From Alcaligenaceae bacterium (lineage in GTDB: Bacteria > Pseudomonadota > Gammaproteobacteria > Burkholderiales > Burkholderiaceae_B), in the NCBI GenBank assembly GCA_029267415.1, contig JAJUIY010000006.1:1-37024 (forward strand): a stretch of 37,024 nucleotides of DNA, read 5' to 3'. Of this stretch, positions 23,177 through 32,261 are shown piece after piece (within the stretch, counting starts at the first letter, position 1; each line of letters begins with the position of its first letter). The notes below the pieces were generated by a model. That model did no database searches. It was not told the origin of the DNA and saw nothing but the letters and a program-made list of their open reading frames with translations. A program made the translations under genes and the position numbers.

Positions 23177-25585
23177 TTAGGTGCGCAAACGGGCACCGTG
23201 GGTGTCGGCCAGCGCCTGCAGCAAACGCTCCATGCAGCGCTCGACCGTGGCGTCGTCGAGTGTGGCGTCCGGGCTTTGCAGCCAAAAGCGCAAGGCCATG
23301 CTTTTCTGTTCAGATTGTGCCGCTTTGTCGCGCCAGACGTCAAACAGATTGATATTTTTTACCAACGACAATTCGGTGTCGGAGTGGATTGCCTGGTGCA
23401 GGGTATCCAGCATGCTCTGGAATGATACCTCGACATCCACCCACACGGCCACATCGCGTATCACCACCGGTTGGCGTGACAGCGGTTGCGGGCTTGGCAA
23501 GTCGACATCGCTGATGGCGTCGACGTCAAGCTCGAACACCACGGGCGGCACGTTCAGGTCAAGCTCCTGGAGCCAGCGCGGGTGTATTTCCCCCAGCCAG
23601 CCCACCGTTTCACCGGCCAGCTCCAGACGTGCCGAGCGCCCCGGATGCAGGGCACAGTGGGCGTCTGGCACACAGCGCAGCTCGGCCGCCCGGCCGCCCA
23701 ACAACAACTCGACATCCCGCTTGACGTCATAGAAATCGACGGGCCGGGCCGAAACGGCCCATTGCTCAGGTTGGGCCGGGCCCCAGGCAGCACCGGCAAG
23801 GCGGGTGGGTTGATCCACACCGGCCACAGTCAAATCGCCACCCTTAACCGTCGGTTGGCGCTTGAATACGCGACCAATCTCGAATACGCGCACACGCGTC
23901 TGACGATGGTGTGCATTGTGCTCGATATTATCCAGCAAACCGCCGATCAGGCTGGATCGCATCACGGCAAGCTGGCTGGCGATCGGATTAAGCAGTCGAA
24001 TGGGGTCAGCATTGCCCGCTAAATTTGTTTCCCAGGCTTCGCGCACAAACGAAAAATTGATGACTTCCTGGTAGTCGAGTTCGGCCATGCGTGCCCGCAG
24101 GTCGTGGGCGCTGCGTCGACCCTCTGGCTGGACGCAGATATTAGCCGGTGCTACCGGCGGATTGGCCGGAATGCGCTCGTAACCGTAAACGCGTGCGACC
24201 TCTTCAATGAAATCTTCTTCGATTTCAAGATCAAAACGCCATGACGGCGGTGTCACGGTAAATACGCCGTCTTGAACGGTGAACACAAAGTCGAGACGTT
24301 TGAAGATATCAACAACTTCTTCTTCCGGGACGTCCACACCCAGTACCTTGTGGCAGCGGGCCAACCGTACAGAAACAGGCGCACGTACCGGCATGCTTGG
24401 CGCCTGGTCGTCAATGGGTCCCGCCTGTCCGCCACAAATTTCCAAGATAAGCCGTGTGGTGTATTCAAGATGCTCGACAATGCTCTGTGCATCCACCCCA
24501 CGCTCGAAGCGATGGCTGGCCTCGGAGTTAAACTTGAATTGGCGCGCGCGCCCCATGATGGCCTCCGGCCACCAGAACGCGCCTTCCAGGTAAATATTGG
24601 TGGTGTCCAGCGTGACAGCGCTCGCGTCGCCGCCCATGATGCCGGCCAGGCTTTCAATACGTCCGCCACTGGCAATCACACCGTTATGGGTGTCGAGCGT
24701 GACGGTCTGGCCATTGAGCAGCTCGAGTGTTTCGCCCTTCTTGGCCCAGCGCACCTCAAGGCCGTCTTGCAGGGCATCCAGATCAAAAATGTGGGTAGGC
24801 CGCCCCAATTCGAGCATGACATAGTTGGAGATGTCGACCAGCACCGAAACGGGCCGCTGCCCCGCACGCAACAGACGCTGCACCATCCAGTCGGGGGTTG
24901 CCGCGCGGGCGTTCACGCCCCGAATGACGCGACCGGCAAATCGACCGCACAGGTCGGGCGCCTGAATGGCCACGGGCAGGATCTCGTCGATTTCCACGGG
25001 CACCGGCTGAAACGAAGGCAGGGTAAGCGGTGCACCCGTCAGGGCGGAAACCTCGCGTGCCACCCCATGTATAGACAGGCAATCACCGCGGTTGGGCGTA
25101 AGTTTGAGGGTAAAGCACACGTCATCCAACGCCAAGGCATCGCGAACAGACTGACCAGGCCGCAGTGTATCGGGCAGTACCATCAGGCCGTCGTGATCTT
25201 GCGAAATGCCCAATTCTTGCCCAGAGCACAGCATGCCAAACGACTCGACACCCCGCATTTTTGCTTTGCGGATCTTGAAATCGCCTGGCAGCACCGCGCC
25301 GATACGTGCCAAGGGCACTTTAATCCCCGGCGCCGCATTGGGTGCGCCGCAGACGATCTGCAGAAGGTCGTCCTCGCCATGCTGCACTTGGCACACACGC
25401 AAACGGTCGGCATCGGGATGGGGTTCGACCGAAACGATTTCGGCCACCACCACGCCGGAAAACTCCGGTGCTGCGGGCGCGGTTTCTTCAACCTCGAGCC
25501 CGGCCATGGTCAGCAAGTGCGCAAGCTCATCGGTATTCAGACCGGGATTAACAAAACTACGAAGCCAGGATTCAGGAAATTGCAT
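23177..25585 (-). CDS. pheT: Phenylalanine-tRNA ligase subunit beta
   Basis: An 802-residue beta subunit of the (alpha-beta)2 PheRS. The N-terminal start MQFPESWLRSFVNPGLNTDELAHLLTMAGLEVEE is followed by the tRNA-binding OB domain (VVVAEIVSVEPHPDADRLRVCQV), then B3/B4 editing domain and B5. A catalytic-like module follows (FIEEVARVYGYERIP). The C-terminal anticodon-binding FDX domain ends the protein (PVVIRDVAVWVDVEVSFQSMLD...). The subunit charges tRNA-Phe with PheS, 15 nt upstream. Length is normal for the family (about 795). Confidence 0.98.
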   Translation of the reverse strand: MQFPESWLRSFVNPGLNTDELAHLLTMAGLEVEETAPAAPEFSGVVVAEIVSVEPHPDADRLRVCQVQHGEDDLLQIVCGAPNAAPGIKVPLARIGAVLPGDFKIRKAKMRGVESFGMLCSGQELGISQDHDGLMVLPDTLRPGQSVRDALALDDVCFTLKLTPNRGDCLSIHGVAREVSALTGAPLTLPSFQPVPVEIDEILPVAIQAPDLCGRFAGRVIRGVNARAATPDWMVQRLLRAGQRPVSVLVDISNYVMLELGRPTHIFDLDALQDGLEVRWAKKGETLELLNGQTVTLDTHNGVIASGGRIESLAGIMGGDASAVTLDTTNIYLEGAFWWPEAIMGRARQFKFNSEASHRFERGVDAQSIVEHLEYTTRLILEICGGQAGPIDDQAPSMPVRAPVSVRLARCHKVLGVDVPEEEVVDIFKRLDFVFTVQDGVFTVTPPSWRFDLEIEEDFIEEVARVYGYERIPANPPVAPANICVQPEGRRSAHDLRARMAELDYQEVINFSFVREAWETNLAGNADPIRLLNPIASQLAVMRSSLIGGLLDNIEHNAHHRQTRVRVFEIGRVFKRQPTVKGGDLTVAGVDQPTRLAGAAWGPAQPEQWAVSARPVDFYDVKRDVELLLGGRAAELRCVPDAHCALHPGRSARLELAGETVGWLGEIHPRWLQELDLNVPPVVFELDVDAISDVDLPSPQPLSRQPVVIRDVAVWVDVEVSFQSMLDTLHQAIHSDTELSLVKNINLFDVWRDKAAQSEQKSMALRFWLQSPDATLDDATVERCMERLLQALADTHGARLRT

Positions 25586-25600
25586 GATGGGTTACCGCGC

Positions 25601-26623
25601 CTATTTGTTGAACTGTCGCAAGAAACGAAGATCGCCTTCGAAAAACTGGCGCAAGTCATTGACGCCATAGCGCAACATGGTGAGCCGCTCGAGGCCCGAA
25701 CCAAAGGCAAAACCAATATAGCGTTCGGGATCGAGCCCAAAATTGCGCACCACCACCGGGTGCACCTGCCCTGCCCCGGAAATTTCGAGCCATTGGCCCT
25801 GATTGGGTCCGGAGGTGAACATCATGTCCACTTCGGCGGAAGGCTCGGTGAATGGAAAGAAAGATGGGCGAAAACGCACGACGAGGTCGTCGGATTCGAA
25901 GAACGCGCGCAGGAAATGGGTATAGACGCCCTTCAGGTCGGCAAACGAGATATCGTCGGCAATCCACAAGCCTTCGACTTGATGGAACATGGGCGAATGC
26001 GTGGCATCGCTGTCCACCCGGTAGGTACGCCCGGGCGCTATCACTTTGATGGGCGGTTTATGCATGCGCGCATAACGCACCTGCATGGGGCTGGTATGGG
26101 TACGCAACAACAGTGGCAGCCCCTGGGCATCATTCATGTCGACGTAAAACGTGTCTTGCATGGAACGCGCCGGGTGATTTTCGGGGTTGTTCAGGGCCGT
26201 GAAGTTTGTCCAGTCGTCTTCAATTTCAGGGCCGTCGGCCACATCGAAGCCCATGGATCGAAAAATTTGCTCGATACGCTGCCAGCTTTGGATTACCGGA
26301 TGAATGCCCCCGGCGCCGCGCCCACGGCCGGGCAACGTGACATCAATTTTCTCGGCTTGCAGGCGCTGCTCGAGCGCTGCCTGCGCCAGCTGCGCCCGGC
26401 GATCATTCAGGAGCCCTTCGATTTGCTGCTTGATCTGGTTAATGCGGGCCCCTTCGCTTTTGCGTTGTTGGGGTTCCAGCTTGCCCAGACCTTTGAGCAT
26501 GGCCGTAATTGAGCCCTGCTTGCCCAAGAACTTGGCTTTGGCGTTTTCAAGTGCTGCGACGTCAGCCGCCGCGGCAAAGCTGTCGCGCGCCTGACCAACC
26601 AGATCATCAACCGAAGAAGTCAT
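25601..26623 (-). CDS. pheS: Phenylalanine-tRNA ligase subunit alpha
   Basis: The 340-residue catalytic alpha subunit. The N-terminal coiled coil (residues 1-90) precedes the class II core, with motif 1 near [19 protein letters not shown], motif 2 as [47 protein letters not shown], and motif 3 as [37 protein letters not shown]. The motif-3 region contains [10 protein letters not shown], with Gly where the commonly studied Ala294 of E. coli lies nearby. The gene pair pheST is preceded by a hairpin after rplT. Confidence 0.97.
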   Translation of the reverse strand: MTSSVDDLVGQARDSFAAAADVAALENAKAKFLGKQGSITAMLKGLGKLEPQQRKSEGARINQIKQQIEGLLNDRRAQLAQAALEQRLQAEKIDVTLPGRGRGAGGIHPVIQSWQRIEQIFRSMGFDVADGPEIEDDWTNFTALNNPENHPARSMQDTFYVDMNDAQGLPLLLRTHTSPMQVRYARMHKPPIKVIAPGRTYRVDSDATHSPMFHQVEGLWIADDISFADLKGVYTHFLRAFFESDDLVVRFRPSFFPFTEPSAEVDMMFTSGPNQGQWLEISGAGQVHPVVVRNFGLDPERYIGFAFGSGLERLTMLRYGVNDLRQFFEGDLRFLRQFNK

Positions 26624-26642
26624 TTATTGCTATTCCAAAATG

Positions 26643-26670
26643 GAAACGGAGCCCCTTGGAGCCCCGTTTC
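26643..26670 (-). terminator. Hairpin between rplT and pheS (possible partial terminator)
   Basis: On the minus strand GAAACGG ... CCGTTTC closes a stem of about 12 pairs with an inner GCTC/GGGC part and a 4-nt loop, followed by CATTTTGG. The T-run is short, so termination would be partial. E. coli has an attenuator with the pheM leader peptide at this place; no Phe-rich leader frame was found here, so phenylalanine-specific control is not supported. Confidence 0.5.
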
Positions 26671-26695
26671 TTGCAATCACAAGTCGAATCGACGA

Positions 26696-27055
26696 TTAAG
26701 CCGCCAATGCTGACTTGGCCTGGGCCACGACAGCGGCAAATCCGGCTTTATCGTTGACAGCCATGTCGGCCAGCACTTTGCGGTCGAGTTCGATCGACGC
26801 TTTTTTGGCACCGGCGATGAATGCGCTGTAGCTAATGCCTTGTTCGCGGCATGCCGCGTTGATGCGGGTGATCCACAATGCGCGGAACACACGCTTTTTG
26901 TTGCGACGGTCGCGATAGGCATATTGACCGGCCTTCATTACCGCCTGATTGGCTACGCGAAAGACCTTTCCGCGACGGCCGCGATAGCCCTTAGCCTGAG
27001 CGATGACTTTTTTATGACGTGCGCGGGCGTTTACACCCCGTTTTACTCGTGGCAT
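26696..27055 (-). CDS. rplT: 50S ribosomal protein L20
   Basis: A 119-residue basic protein with the typical L20 start [54 protein letters not shown]. It binds 23S rRNA early in 50S assembly and, in E. coli and Bacillus, represses its own mRNA through a leader upstream of rpmI. It is 13 nt after rpmI. Confidence 0.98.
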   Translation of the reverse strand: MPRVKRGVNARARHKKVIAQAKGYRGRRGKVFRVANQAVMKAGQYAYRDRRNKKRVFRALWITRINAACREQGISYSAFIAGAKKASIELDRKVLADMAVNDKAGFAAVVAQAKSALAA

Positions 27056-27068
27056 GGTTCAGATCTCC

Positions 27069-27266
27069 TCAAGCGTAGGGCAACATAGCTTTGACGGCCG
27101 CAACATCGGCAGCGTGTACAGCGGTGGTGCCGCGCAGCTGACGTTTGTTTTTGGTCGTTTTCTTGGTAAGGATGTGGCGTTTGAACGCCTGACCCCGCTT
27201 GATCGATCCGCTGCCGCGAACCACGAAGCGCTTGGCAGCGCCGCGTTTGGATTTCATCTTGGACAT
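27069..27266 (-). CDS. rpmI: 50S ribosomal protein L35
   Basis: A 65-residue basic protein with the L35 hallmark [45 protein letters not shown]. The start at 27266 gives the standard family length; the open frame to 27329 lies in the leader. It is expected to be translationally coupled to rplT. Confidence 0.97.
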   Translation of the reverse strand: MSKMKSKRGAAKRFVVRGSGSIKRGQAFKRHILTKKTTKNKRQLRGTTAVHAADVAAVKAMLPYA

Positions 27267-27384
27267 GATTGAAAACTCTGATTTGATGACGACAAGGTGA
27301 TTGCCAAACCAAAACGGCAATGCTTGCATAACCCGGCCATCACTTATTGGGCTTTTCCAAACGGTTTTACGCTGGAAAGCCCTT
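27267..27384 (-). promoter_or_regulatory. Structured leader of the rpmI-rplT mRNA (possible L20 operator)
   Basis: The untranslated leader can form two hairpins. One has arms GGGCTTTCC and GGAAAAGCCC (9 pairs with one bulge, 27345-27382 region); the other is ATTGCC/GGCAAT with a 10-nt loop (27300-27323 region). L20 represses its own operon by binding leader RNA that imitates its 23S site; the position fits, but I did not demonstrate the rRNA-like fold. Confidence 0.45.
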
Positions 27385-27385
27385 A

Positions 27386-27415
27386 ATTATACGCTGTACT
27401 TTGCCATGCTGTCCA
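27386..27415 (-). promoter_or_regulatory. Sigma70 promoter of rpmI-rplT-pheST-ihfA-merR
   Basis: On the minus strand TGGACA (27415-27410), 18 nt, and a perfect TATAAT (27391-27386) precede rpmI by about 115 nt. This gives the rpmI cluster its own transcription start independent of infC, which is 6 kb upstream. Confidence 0.75.
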
Positions 27416-27455
27416 TGGCGTGTACATAACACAGGCCAGCACCTGTATTGTCCAT

Positions 27456-28979
27456 TCAAAGGGGCGATTCCGGCCACGCATCACGATAGTGCATGGCTTC
27501 AGCAAGGTGGCCCGGCCCGGGTGTCGCTTCGCCGTCCATATCGGCAAGGGTACGCGCAACCCGACGTATGCGATGAATGACCCGTGCCGACCAAGCCCAG
27601 CGGGCAATGCCTTGCTCCAGCAGTCGTTGCCCTGCCTGGTCCAGCTGGCAATAGCGATCCAGCTGCGAAGGGCTTAGCCGAGCATTAGGGCACCCCTGAC
27701 GCTGCAGCTGGCGCTGCAGGCAGCGCTGCACGCGGGACCGAATGCTGGCCGAGGGCTCGCCCGCAGGCTGGGAAACCCAGTCGGGGCCGTTGGCAGGCAA
27801 CCGGATGTGCAAGTCCACCCGGTCCAGAAACGGGCCACTGATTTTTGCACGATAGCGTGTCGTTTGATCGGGCGTACACGAACAATGGCGTTGTGAATGG
27901 CCTGCCCAGCCGCATGGACATGGGTTCATGGCCGCCACCAGCTGAAAATCCGAGGGGAACACCATGGTGCGCACCGCCCGGGCGATGGCCACTTGGCCAG
28001 TTTCCAGGGGTTCGCGCATCGATTCGATCACCGACCGCTTGAACTCGGGGAGTTCGTCCAGAAACAGGACACCACGATGCGCACGCGAAATCTCGCCCGG
28101 CTGAGGGTTAATGCCACCACCGATCAATGCTGGCACCGACGACGAATGATGCGGCGCACGAAACGGCGGCTGCAGGCCAAAGGCGTTGTTCCCGTCGCCG
28201 GCCAGGGCACCCAACGCGGCCACCTCAAGTGCCTGGCTATGCGCAAGCTCGGGCAGCAAGCCCGGCAACCGGTGCGCCAGCATACTTTTTCCCGTGCCCG
28301 GCGCACCCACCATCAGCAAGCTGTGTTTGCCAGACGCGGCGATCTCAAGAACTCGTCGAGCCGTACCCTGCCCGCGCACTTCCGACATGCAATACACGGG
28401 ATCCTGACGTGGCGCGAGTGGCACCGGCACGGCCTCGGGCAGCATCTTCGCCGCGGAAAAGTGATCAACCACCTGCCGTAAGCTGCGCGCTGCCAAAATT
28501 TGCACCCCTGGCACATGCGCGGCCAGCCCGGCGCCTTGCTGCGGCAAGATCAGCGTTCGTACTGGGAGACTGCCCGCTACCCCCAGTGCTATGGCCAACG
28601 GAGCTCCTACCGGCATGACGGCCCCGGTCAAAGAAAGCTCACCGGCAAGCACATAATCGCGCACATCCAATGGCGAGGCATGCGGCGGGGCCACCTGACC
28701 GGAGGCCAGTAACACCCCCAAGGCAATGGGAAGGTCGAAACGGCCGGAGTCTTTGGGCAAATCGGCCGGCGCAAGATTGACGGTGATGCGTCCCGATGGG
28801 AATTCGAAACCGCTGCTCACAATTGCGGCACGCACCCGCTCCCGGCTTTCCCGTACGCCGGCGTCAGGCAAACCAACAATATGAAAGGCGGGCAACCCCG
28901 ATCCGACGTGTACCTCAACGCGCACGGACGTGGTTTTAAGACCCGCCAGGGCCAGGCTGGCGAGAATGGCTAATGACAT
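27456..28979 (-). CDS. comM: YifB/ComM family Mg-chelatase-like AAA+ ATPase
   Basis: A 507-residue protein. The N-terminal Lon-like domain (VRVEVHVGSGLPAFHIVGLPDAGVRESRERVRAAI) is followed by the AAA+ core with Walker A VGAPGTGKSMLAHRLPGLLP and Walker B GVLFLDELPEF. The C-terminal Mg-chelatase domain ends in ARVIHRIRRVARTLADMDG. ComM is a hexameric helicase promoting branch migration during natural transformation; the family is widespread in non-competent bacteria too, so competence should not be assumed. The length is that of the family (about 506). Confidence 0.95.
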   Translation of the reverse strand: MSLAILASLALAGLKTTSVRVEVHVGSGLPAFHIVGLPDAGVRESRERVRAAIVSSGFEFPSGRITVNLAPADLPKDSGRFDLPIALGVLLASGQVAPPHASPLDVRDYVLAGELSLTGAVMPVGAPLAIALGVAGSLPVRTLILPQQGAGLAAHVPGVQILAARSLRQVVDHFSAAKMLPEAVPVPLAPRQDPVYCMSEVRGQGTARRVLEIAASGKHSLLMVGAPGTGKSMLAHRLPGLLPELAHSQALEVAALGALAGDGNNAFGLQPPFRAPHHSSSVPALIGGGINPQPGEISRAHRGVLFLDELPEFKRSVIESMREPLETGQVAIARAVRTMVFPSDFQLVAAMNPCPCGWAGHSQRHCSCTPDQTTRYRAKISGPFLDRVDLHIRLPANGPDWVSQPAGEPSASIRSRVQRCLQRQLQRQGCPNARLSPSQLDRYCQLDQAGQRLLEQGIARWAWSARVIHRIRRVARTLADMDGEATPGPGHLAEAMHYRDAWPESPL

Positions 28980-29045
28980 GATGACGCACGATCCGAAAAG
29001 GGTTCAGAATGCGCACCAGTATTGCACTACGGGGAATGCCCGGCA

Positions 29046-29074
29046 AAGAAAAGCGGGACCAAACTGCCCCGCTT
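29046..29074 (-). terminator. Intrinsic terminator after the ubiK-like gene
   Basis: Minus strand stem AAGCGGG/CCCGCTT (29074-29068 and 29057-29051) with a 10-nt loop, followed by TTCTTTG. It lies in the 148-nt gap between the ubiK-like gene and comM and would end the upstream transcript. Confidence 0.7.
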
Positions 29075-29127
29075 GACGTGTTGTAGAACGCCTAAACCGG
29101 CACGTGAGCTACCACGACAGGATAGGA

Positions 29128-29574
29128 TCAGACGCTTGGTTTTGCATCCGGCTTATTGGTTTCGGCCGGTTTAGCCTTGCTGCCAGTGGCATCCGTTGTC
29201 GCCGTTGTAGCGGAAGAATCTGATGTGGGCGGCGTTGCTGTTCCGGACGGTGCTGCACCGGTGGCAGATTCGCCACTTTTTGAAGTGGTATCAGCACTGC
29301 CGCCCGTGGTTGCCACCGCAACCTCGGCGTCCGGCCCATTATGGGCGCCTTCGAGCGCCTGGATGCGAAGTTCGAGGGCGGCCACCCGCTCAAACAAACG
29401 CTCGAGCAGCTCCTTTTGCACATCAAACTCTTCACGGGTAACCAGATCCAATTTCGAAAATGTCTGCGCCATCATGGCCCGGACATTACGCTCGATATCG
29501 GCGGCCGGACTTTTGGCGATCAGTTCGGAAATGTTACGTTGAAGGTCTTCCAGCCAGTCGTTACGCGAATTCAT
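29128..29574 (-). CDS. UbiK/BMFP family accessory factor with low-complexity tail
   Basis: A 148-residue protein. The N-terminal 80 residues match the BMFP/UbiK family (SRNDWLEDLQRNISELIAKSPAADIERNVRAMMAQTFSKLDLVTREEFDVQKELLERLFERVAALELRIQALE), with a long coiled coil for trimer formation. UbiK assists the aerobic ubiquinone biosynthesis complex; relatives also fuse membranes in vitro. The last 65 residues are Ala/Thr/Ser/Gly rich and end in a Lys/Pro-rich stretch, unlike the short Enterobacteria protein (about 80-96 aa). The start at 29574 has GGAG six nucleotides upstream; a TTG at 29586 is less likely. Confidence 0.85.
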   Translation of the reverse strand: MNSRNDWLEDLQRNISELIAKSPAADIERNVRAMMAQTFSKLDLVTREEFDVQKELLERLFERVAALELRIQALEGAHNGPDAEVAVATTGGSADTTSKSGESATGAAPSGTATPPTSDSSATTATTDATGSKAKPAETNKPDAKPSV

Positions 29575-29758
29575 AATATGCTCCAAAAAGCCGAAGCCTC
29601 AGTGTAATCAAAAACCAATCTATGGGTGCGGGTAATCGACTGTGTCAATGCCAACCAGGCATTATCAAGCACATCGCATTACGCGGAGGACCGCAAGATT
29701 GAGCAAACCGGATGACACCAGATAGCACGCCCGAGCAGGCCCACGCACGCTTGCCGGC

Positions 29759-31516
29759 TTAATCCAGCGCTGACAAGTGAATACGTTCGGAGCGGTTAAG
29801 CGCGGACGCCACCGCTGCACGCAGGGCCGTAGAGTGCGCCCCGGTGATTTCCTTCTTGACGTCAAGCAGCTGCTGGGGGTGCATGGAGAAAGAGGTCAGG
29901 CCCAAGCCAAGCAGCAGCCGTGCCAATTCGGCGCTGCCCGCCATTTCACCGCACATGGCCACTGGAATGCCATAGCGCTCTCCGGCATTGATGACATTGG
30001 CTATCAGGCGCAGCACAGCCGGATGAAGTGGATCGTAAAGGTGTGCGACCTCGCCGTCGCCCCGATCGACGGCCAACGTATATTGAATCAAGTCGTTGGT
30101 GCCAATGGAAAGAAAGTCCAGTGTTTCGGCAAAAGGTTCTATGGCGATGGCGGTTGCCGGCGTTTCTACCATCGCCCCAAGCGACACATCGAACGCCGCG
30201 TCGTGCCCGTGCGCCATTAACTGCTCTTTGGCCGCTTGAAGGGCCTGACGCACCTCGTGTACCTCGTGTACATTGGTGAGCATGGGGATCAGTATGCGAA
30301 TGTGCCCAAACCGCGAGGCACGCAGCAACGCGCGCAATTGCGTAACAAATACCTCGGGGTTAGCCAGGCAATATCGAATGGCCCGCAGGCCCAGTGCCGG
30401 ATTGGTGGCCACCACGACATCCTCATCCAACCCCTTGTCGGCGCCGACGTCCAGCGTACGGATGGTAACAGGCCTGCCCTGCATAACGCGAACCACGTCG
30501 GCGTAGGCATTGAACTGTTCTTCTTCCGATGGCAATTCACGCCGGTTCATGAAGAGAAATTCGGTACGAAACAAGCCGATACCGTCTGCCCCGGCGTCAA
30601 GGGCCAGCCGGGCCTCGTCAGGCTGTTCAATATTGGCATGCAACTCTACCGCGACCCCGTCAATCGTGACGGCCGGCGCGTCACGCAGCCGGACCAGCTC
30701 TTGGCGCTCACGCAGAAAATCAGCCTGACGCTGTACGTATTCGTCAAGAATATATGGCGAGGGGTTAACCAGTACCGAACCTGTGAAACCATCTACCACC
30801 AGCATGTCACCATCGCGCACAAGCCCGCGGAAATGACCCAGACCGACCACCGCGGGCACATTCATGCTGCGCGCCACAATGGCAGTATGTGAGGCCGGCC
30901 CGCCCAGGTCGGTCAAGAATGCACTGAACCGACCGTCACGCAAGCGCAGCATGTCGGCCGGAGAAATATCGCGTGCCACAACAATGAGTGATTCGCCGCT
31001 GTCGGGTGTGTCCAGGTCGTGTATGGCTGATCCGCTGGTGCCGGACAATACGCGCAGCACCCGCTCGATCACTTGCCGGATATCGCTGCCGCGCTCACGC
31101 AGATAGTCGTCAGACATGATCGCAAACTGCTCTTCCAGCAGTTGCCCTTGCGTGGTGAGGGCCCATTCGGCGTTGTAATGTTGGTGAGTGATCAAGTCGC
31201 ACACTTGGCCGATCAGTGTCGAATCGTCAAGCAGCAGGCTGTGCACCGTGAGCAGCGGCCCCAGCTCGCGGGGCGCATCGGCCGGCAACGTCTCGGCCAG
31301 GCGTCGTAACTCGTCACGCGCCGCAGCCATGGCGTTACGCAGGCGTTCGCATTCGGCGCTGACCGTCTCGGGAGAAATGCGATAGTGATCGACCTCGAGC
31401 GCGGTAACCCCCATCACCACGGCTTTGCCAATGGCATAGCCTTTCACAACGCCCTGCCCCTGCATGCAGAGCATGGGACCTGCGTGATACGTTTTTGTCT
31501 GTGTTGTTTTCGTCAT
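29759..31516 (-). CDS. ptsI: PTS phosphoenolpyruvate-protein phosphotransferase (Enzyme I)
   Basis: A 585-residue Enzyme I, which moves phosphate from PEP to HPr. The phospho-histidine motif is GGPASHTAIVARSMNVPAVVG. The PEP-binding C-terminal domain shows ADGIGLFRTEFLFMNR, RTLDVGADK, LGLRAIRYCL, GAMVETPATAI, FLSIGTNDLIQYTLAVDR and AMCGEMAGS with the active-site Cys. The ORF start adds about 17 residues before the usual first strand (GQGVVKGYAIGKAV); inner Met codons at 31474 or 31465 could be the true start. HPr is 35 nt upstream. Confidence 0.95.
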   Translation of the reverse strand: MTKTTQTKTYHAGPMLCMQGQGVVKGYAIGKAVVMGVTALEVDHYRISPETVSAECERLRNAMAAARDELRRLAETLPADAPRELGPLLTVHSLLLDDSTLIGQVCDLITHQHYNAEWALTTQGQLLEEQFAIMSDDYLRERGSDIRQVIERVLRVLSGTSGSAIHDLDTPDSGESLIVVARDISPADMLRLRDGRFSAFLTDLGGPASHTAIVARSMNVPAVVGLGHFRGLVRDGDMLVVDGFTGSVLVNPSPYILDEYVQRQADFLRERQELVRLRDAPAVTIDGVAVELHANIEQPDEARLALDAGADGIGLFRTEFLFMNRRELPSEEEQFNAYADVVRVMQGRPVTIRTLDVGADKGLDEDVVVATNPALGLRAIRYCLANPEVFVTQLRALLRASRFGHIRILIPMLTNVHEVHEVRQALQAAKEQLMAHGHDAAFDVSLGAMVETPATAIAIEPFAETLDFLSIGTNDLIQYTLAVDRGDGEVAHLYDPLHPAVLRLIANVINAGERYGIPVAMCGEMAGSAELARLLLGLGLTSFSMHPQQLLDVKKEITGAHSTALRAAVASALNRSERIHLSALD

Positions 31517-31551
31517 GGTGGGAAACCTGCGCCGCGCACGCGCATATCAGA

Positions 31552-31821
31552 CTATTCTGATTCGCCGAATTTACTGTCAAAAAGCGCCTGGATATCGGCC
31601 AGTGCCTGGTCGGCGTCATCCCCGGACGCATCGATACGTACCGTCACCCCAAGCCCTGCTGCCAACATCATTACGCCCATAATGCTTTTTGCATTGACGC
31701 GCTGTGCGCCCCGAGCGATGTGAATCTCACTGTTAAACGTGCTGGCCAGCTGCGTTAGCTTGGCCGCGGCACGGGCATGCAGACCCAGCTTGTTTGAAAT
31801 GACAATATCGATGGATTTCAT
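31552..31821 (-). CDS. ptsH: PTS phosphocarrier protein HPr
   Basis: An 89-residue HPr. The catalytic His is in NKLGLHARAAAKLTQLAS, and the regulatory serine is in VNAKSIMGVMMLAAGLG, the site used by HPr kinase/phosphorylase. Since no sugar permease is nearby, the chain EI-HPr-EIIA probably has a regulatory role, as in many betaproteobacteria. It lies 32 nt after the EIIA gene. Confidence 0.96.
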   Translation of the reverse strand: MKSIDIVISNKLGLHARAAAKLTQLASTFNSEIHIARGAQRVNAKSIMGVMMLAAGLGVTVRIDASGDDADQALADIQALFDSKFGESE

Positions 31822-31853
31822 TTTAACTTCCGTAACTGTAAGCCCGGTATGGG

Positions 31854-32261
31854 TTACTCGTCGGTACTGTCCGAACCGACGATGCCGCGCAGAACCCGGG
31901 CTCGGACACTGGCACGCAATGATTCGGGATCAGCCACCGGATCGGTGAGGGCCTTCAGCACCATATAGAGATTGGCCCCGCTTAATATGGCAGCCGACAC
32001 ACCGTGTTTGCGCACACGCTGTACTGCCCTCTGCGCAATATTAAATGGAGTGGCCCCATACAAATCGCACAACACCAGGGCGCCCTGTGGGGTATAGCCC
32101 ATCAACTGTTGCACCAACCCGTCGCAGACACGATCAATATCGGCGTCCGGCGCAATATCGACAACGTGCAAATGAGGGAGTTCGCCGCCCAGGACATGCC
32201 TTGCGCACTGGGCAAAGGCGTCGCCCAGGGGCTGGTGCATGACCAGGACGACCGGAACCAT
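31854..32261 (-). CDS. PTS mannose-family EIIA component
   Basis: A 135-residue EIIA(Man)-fold protein. The phospho-accepting His is in VVLVMHQPLGDAF, and the conserved region VLCDLYGATPFNIA follows. The gene begins at the nucleotide after the gshB stop (TGAATG). No EIIB, EIIC or EIID partner is present in the window, so this is likely a regulatory EIIA receiving phosphate from HPr next door. In Bordetella-type genomes it stands alone with HPr and EI. Confidence 0.92.
   Translation of the reverse strand: MVPVVLVMHQPLGDAFAQCARHVLGGELPHLHVVDIAPDADIDRVCDGLVQQLMGYTPQGALVLCDLYGATPFNIAQRAVQRVRKHGVSAAILSGANLYMVLKALTDPVADPESLRASVRARVLRGIVGSDSTDE

Noticed and set aside
24272-26512. A 746-codon plus-strand open frame opposite pheS and pheT
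   Set aside because: It is fully antisense to two well-recognised genes, lacks any domain, and arises from the codon bias of a GC-rich coding strand.
26643-26695. A pheM-like phenylalanine leader before pheST
   Set aside because: A hairpin is present, but no short frame with consecutive Phe codons exists between rplT and pheS, so specific attenuation is not supported.
29575-29758. A small frame between the ubiK-like gene and ptsI
   Set aside because: The minus-strand frame overlaps the end of ptsI in another frame and has no supporting features; the 184-nt gap is treated as non-coding.
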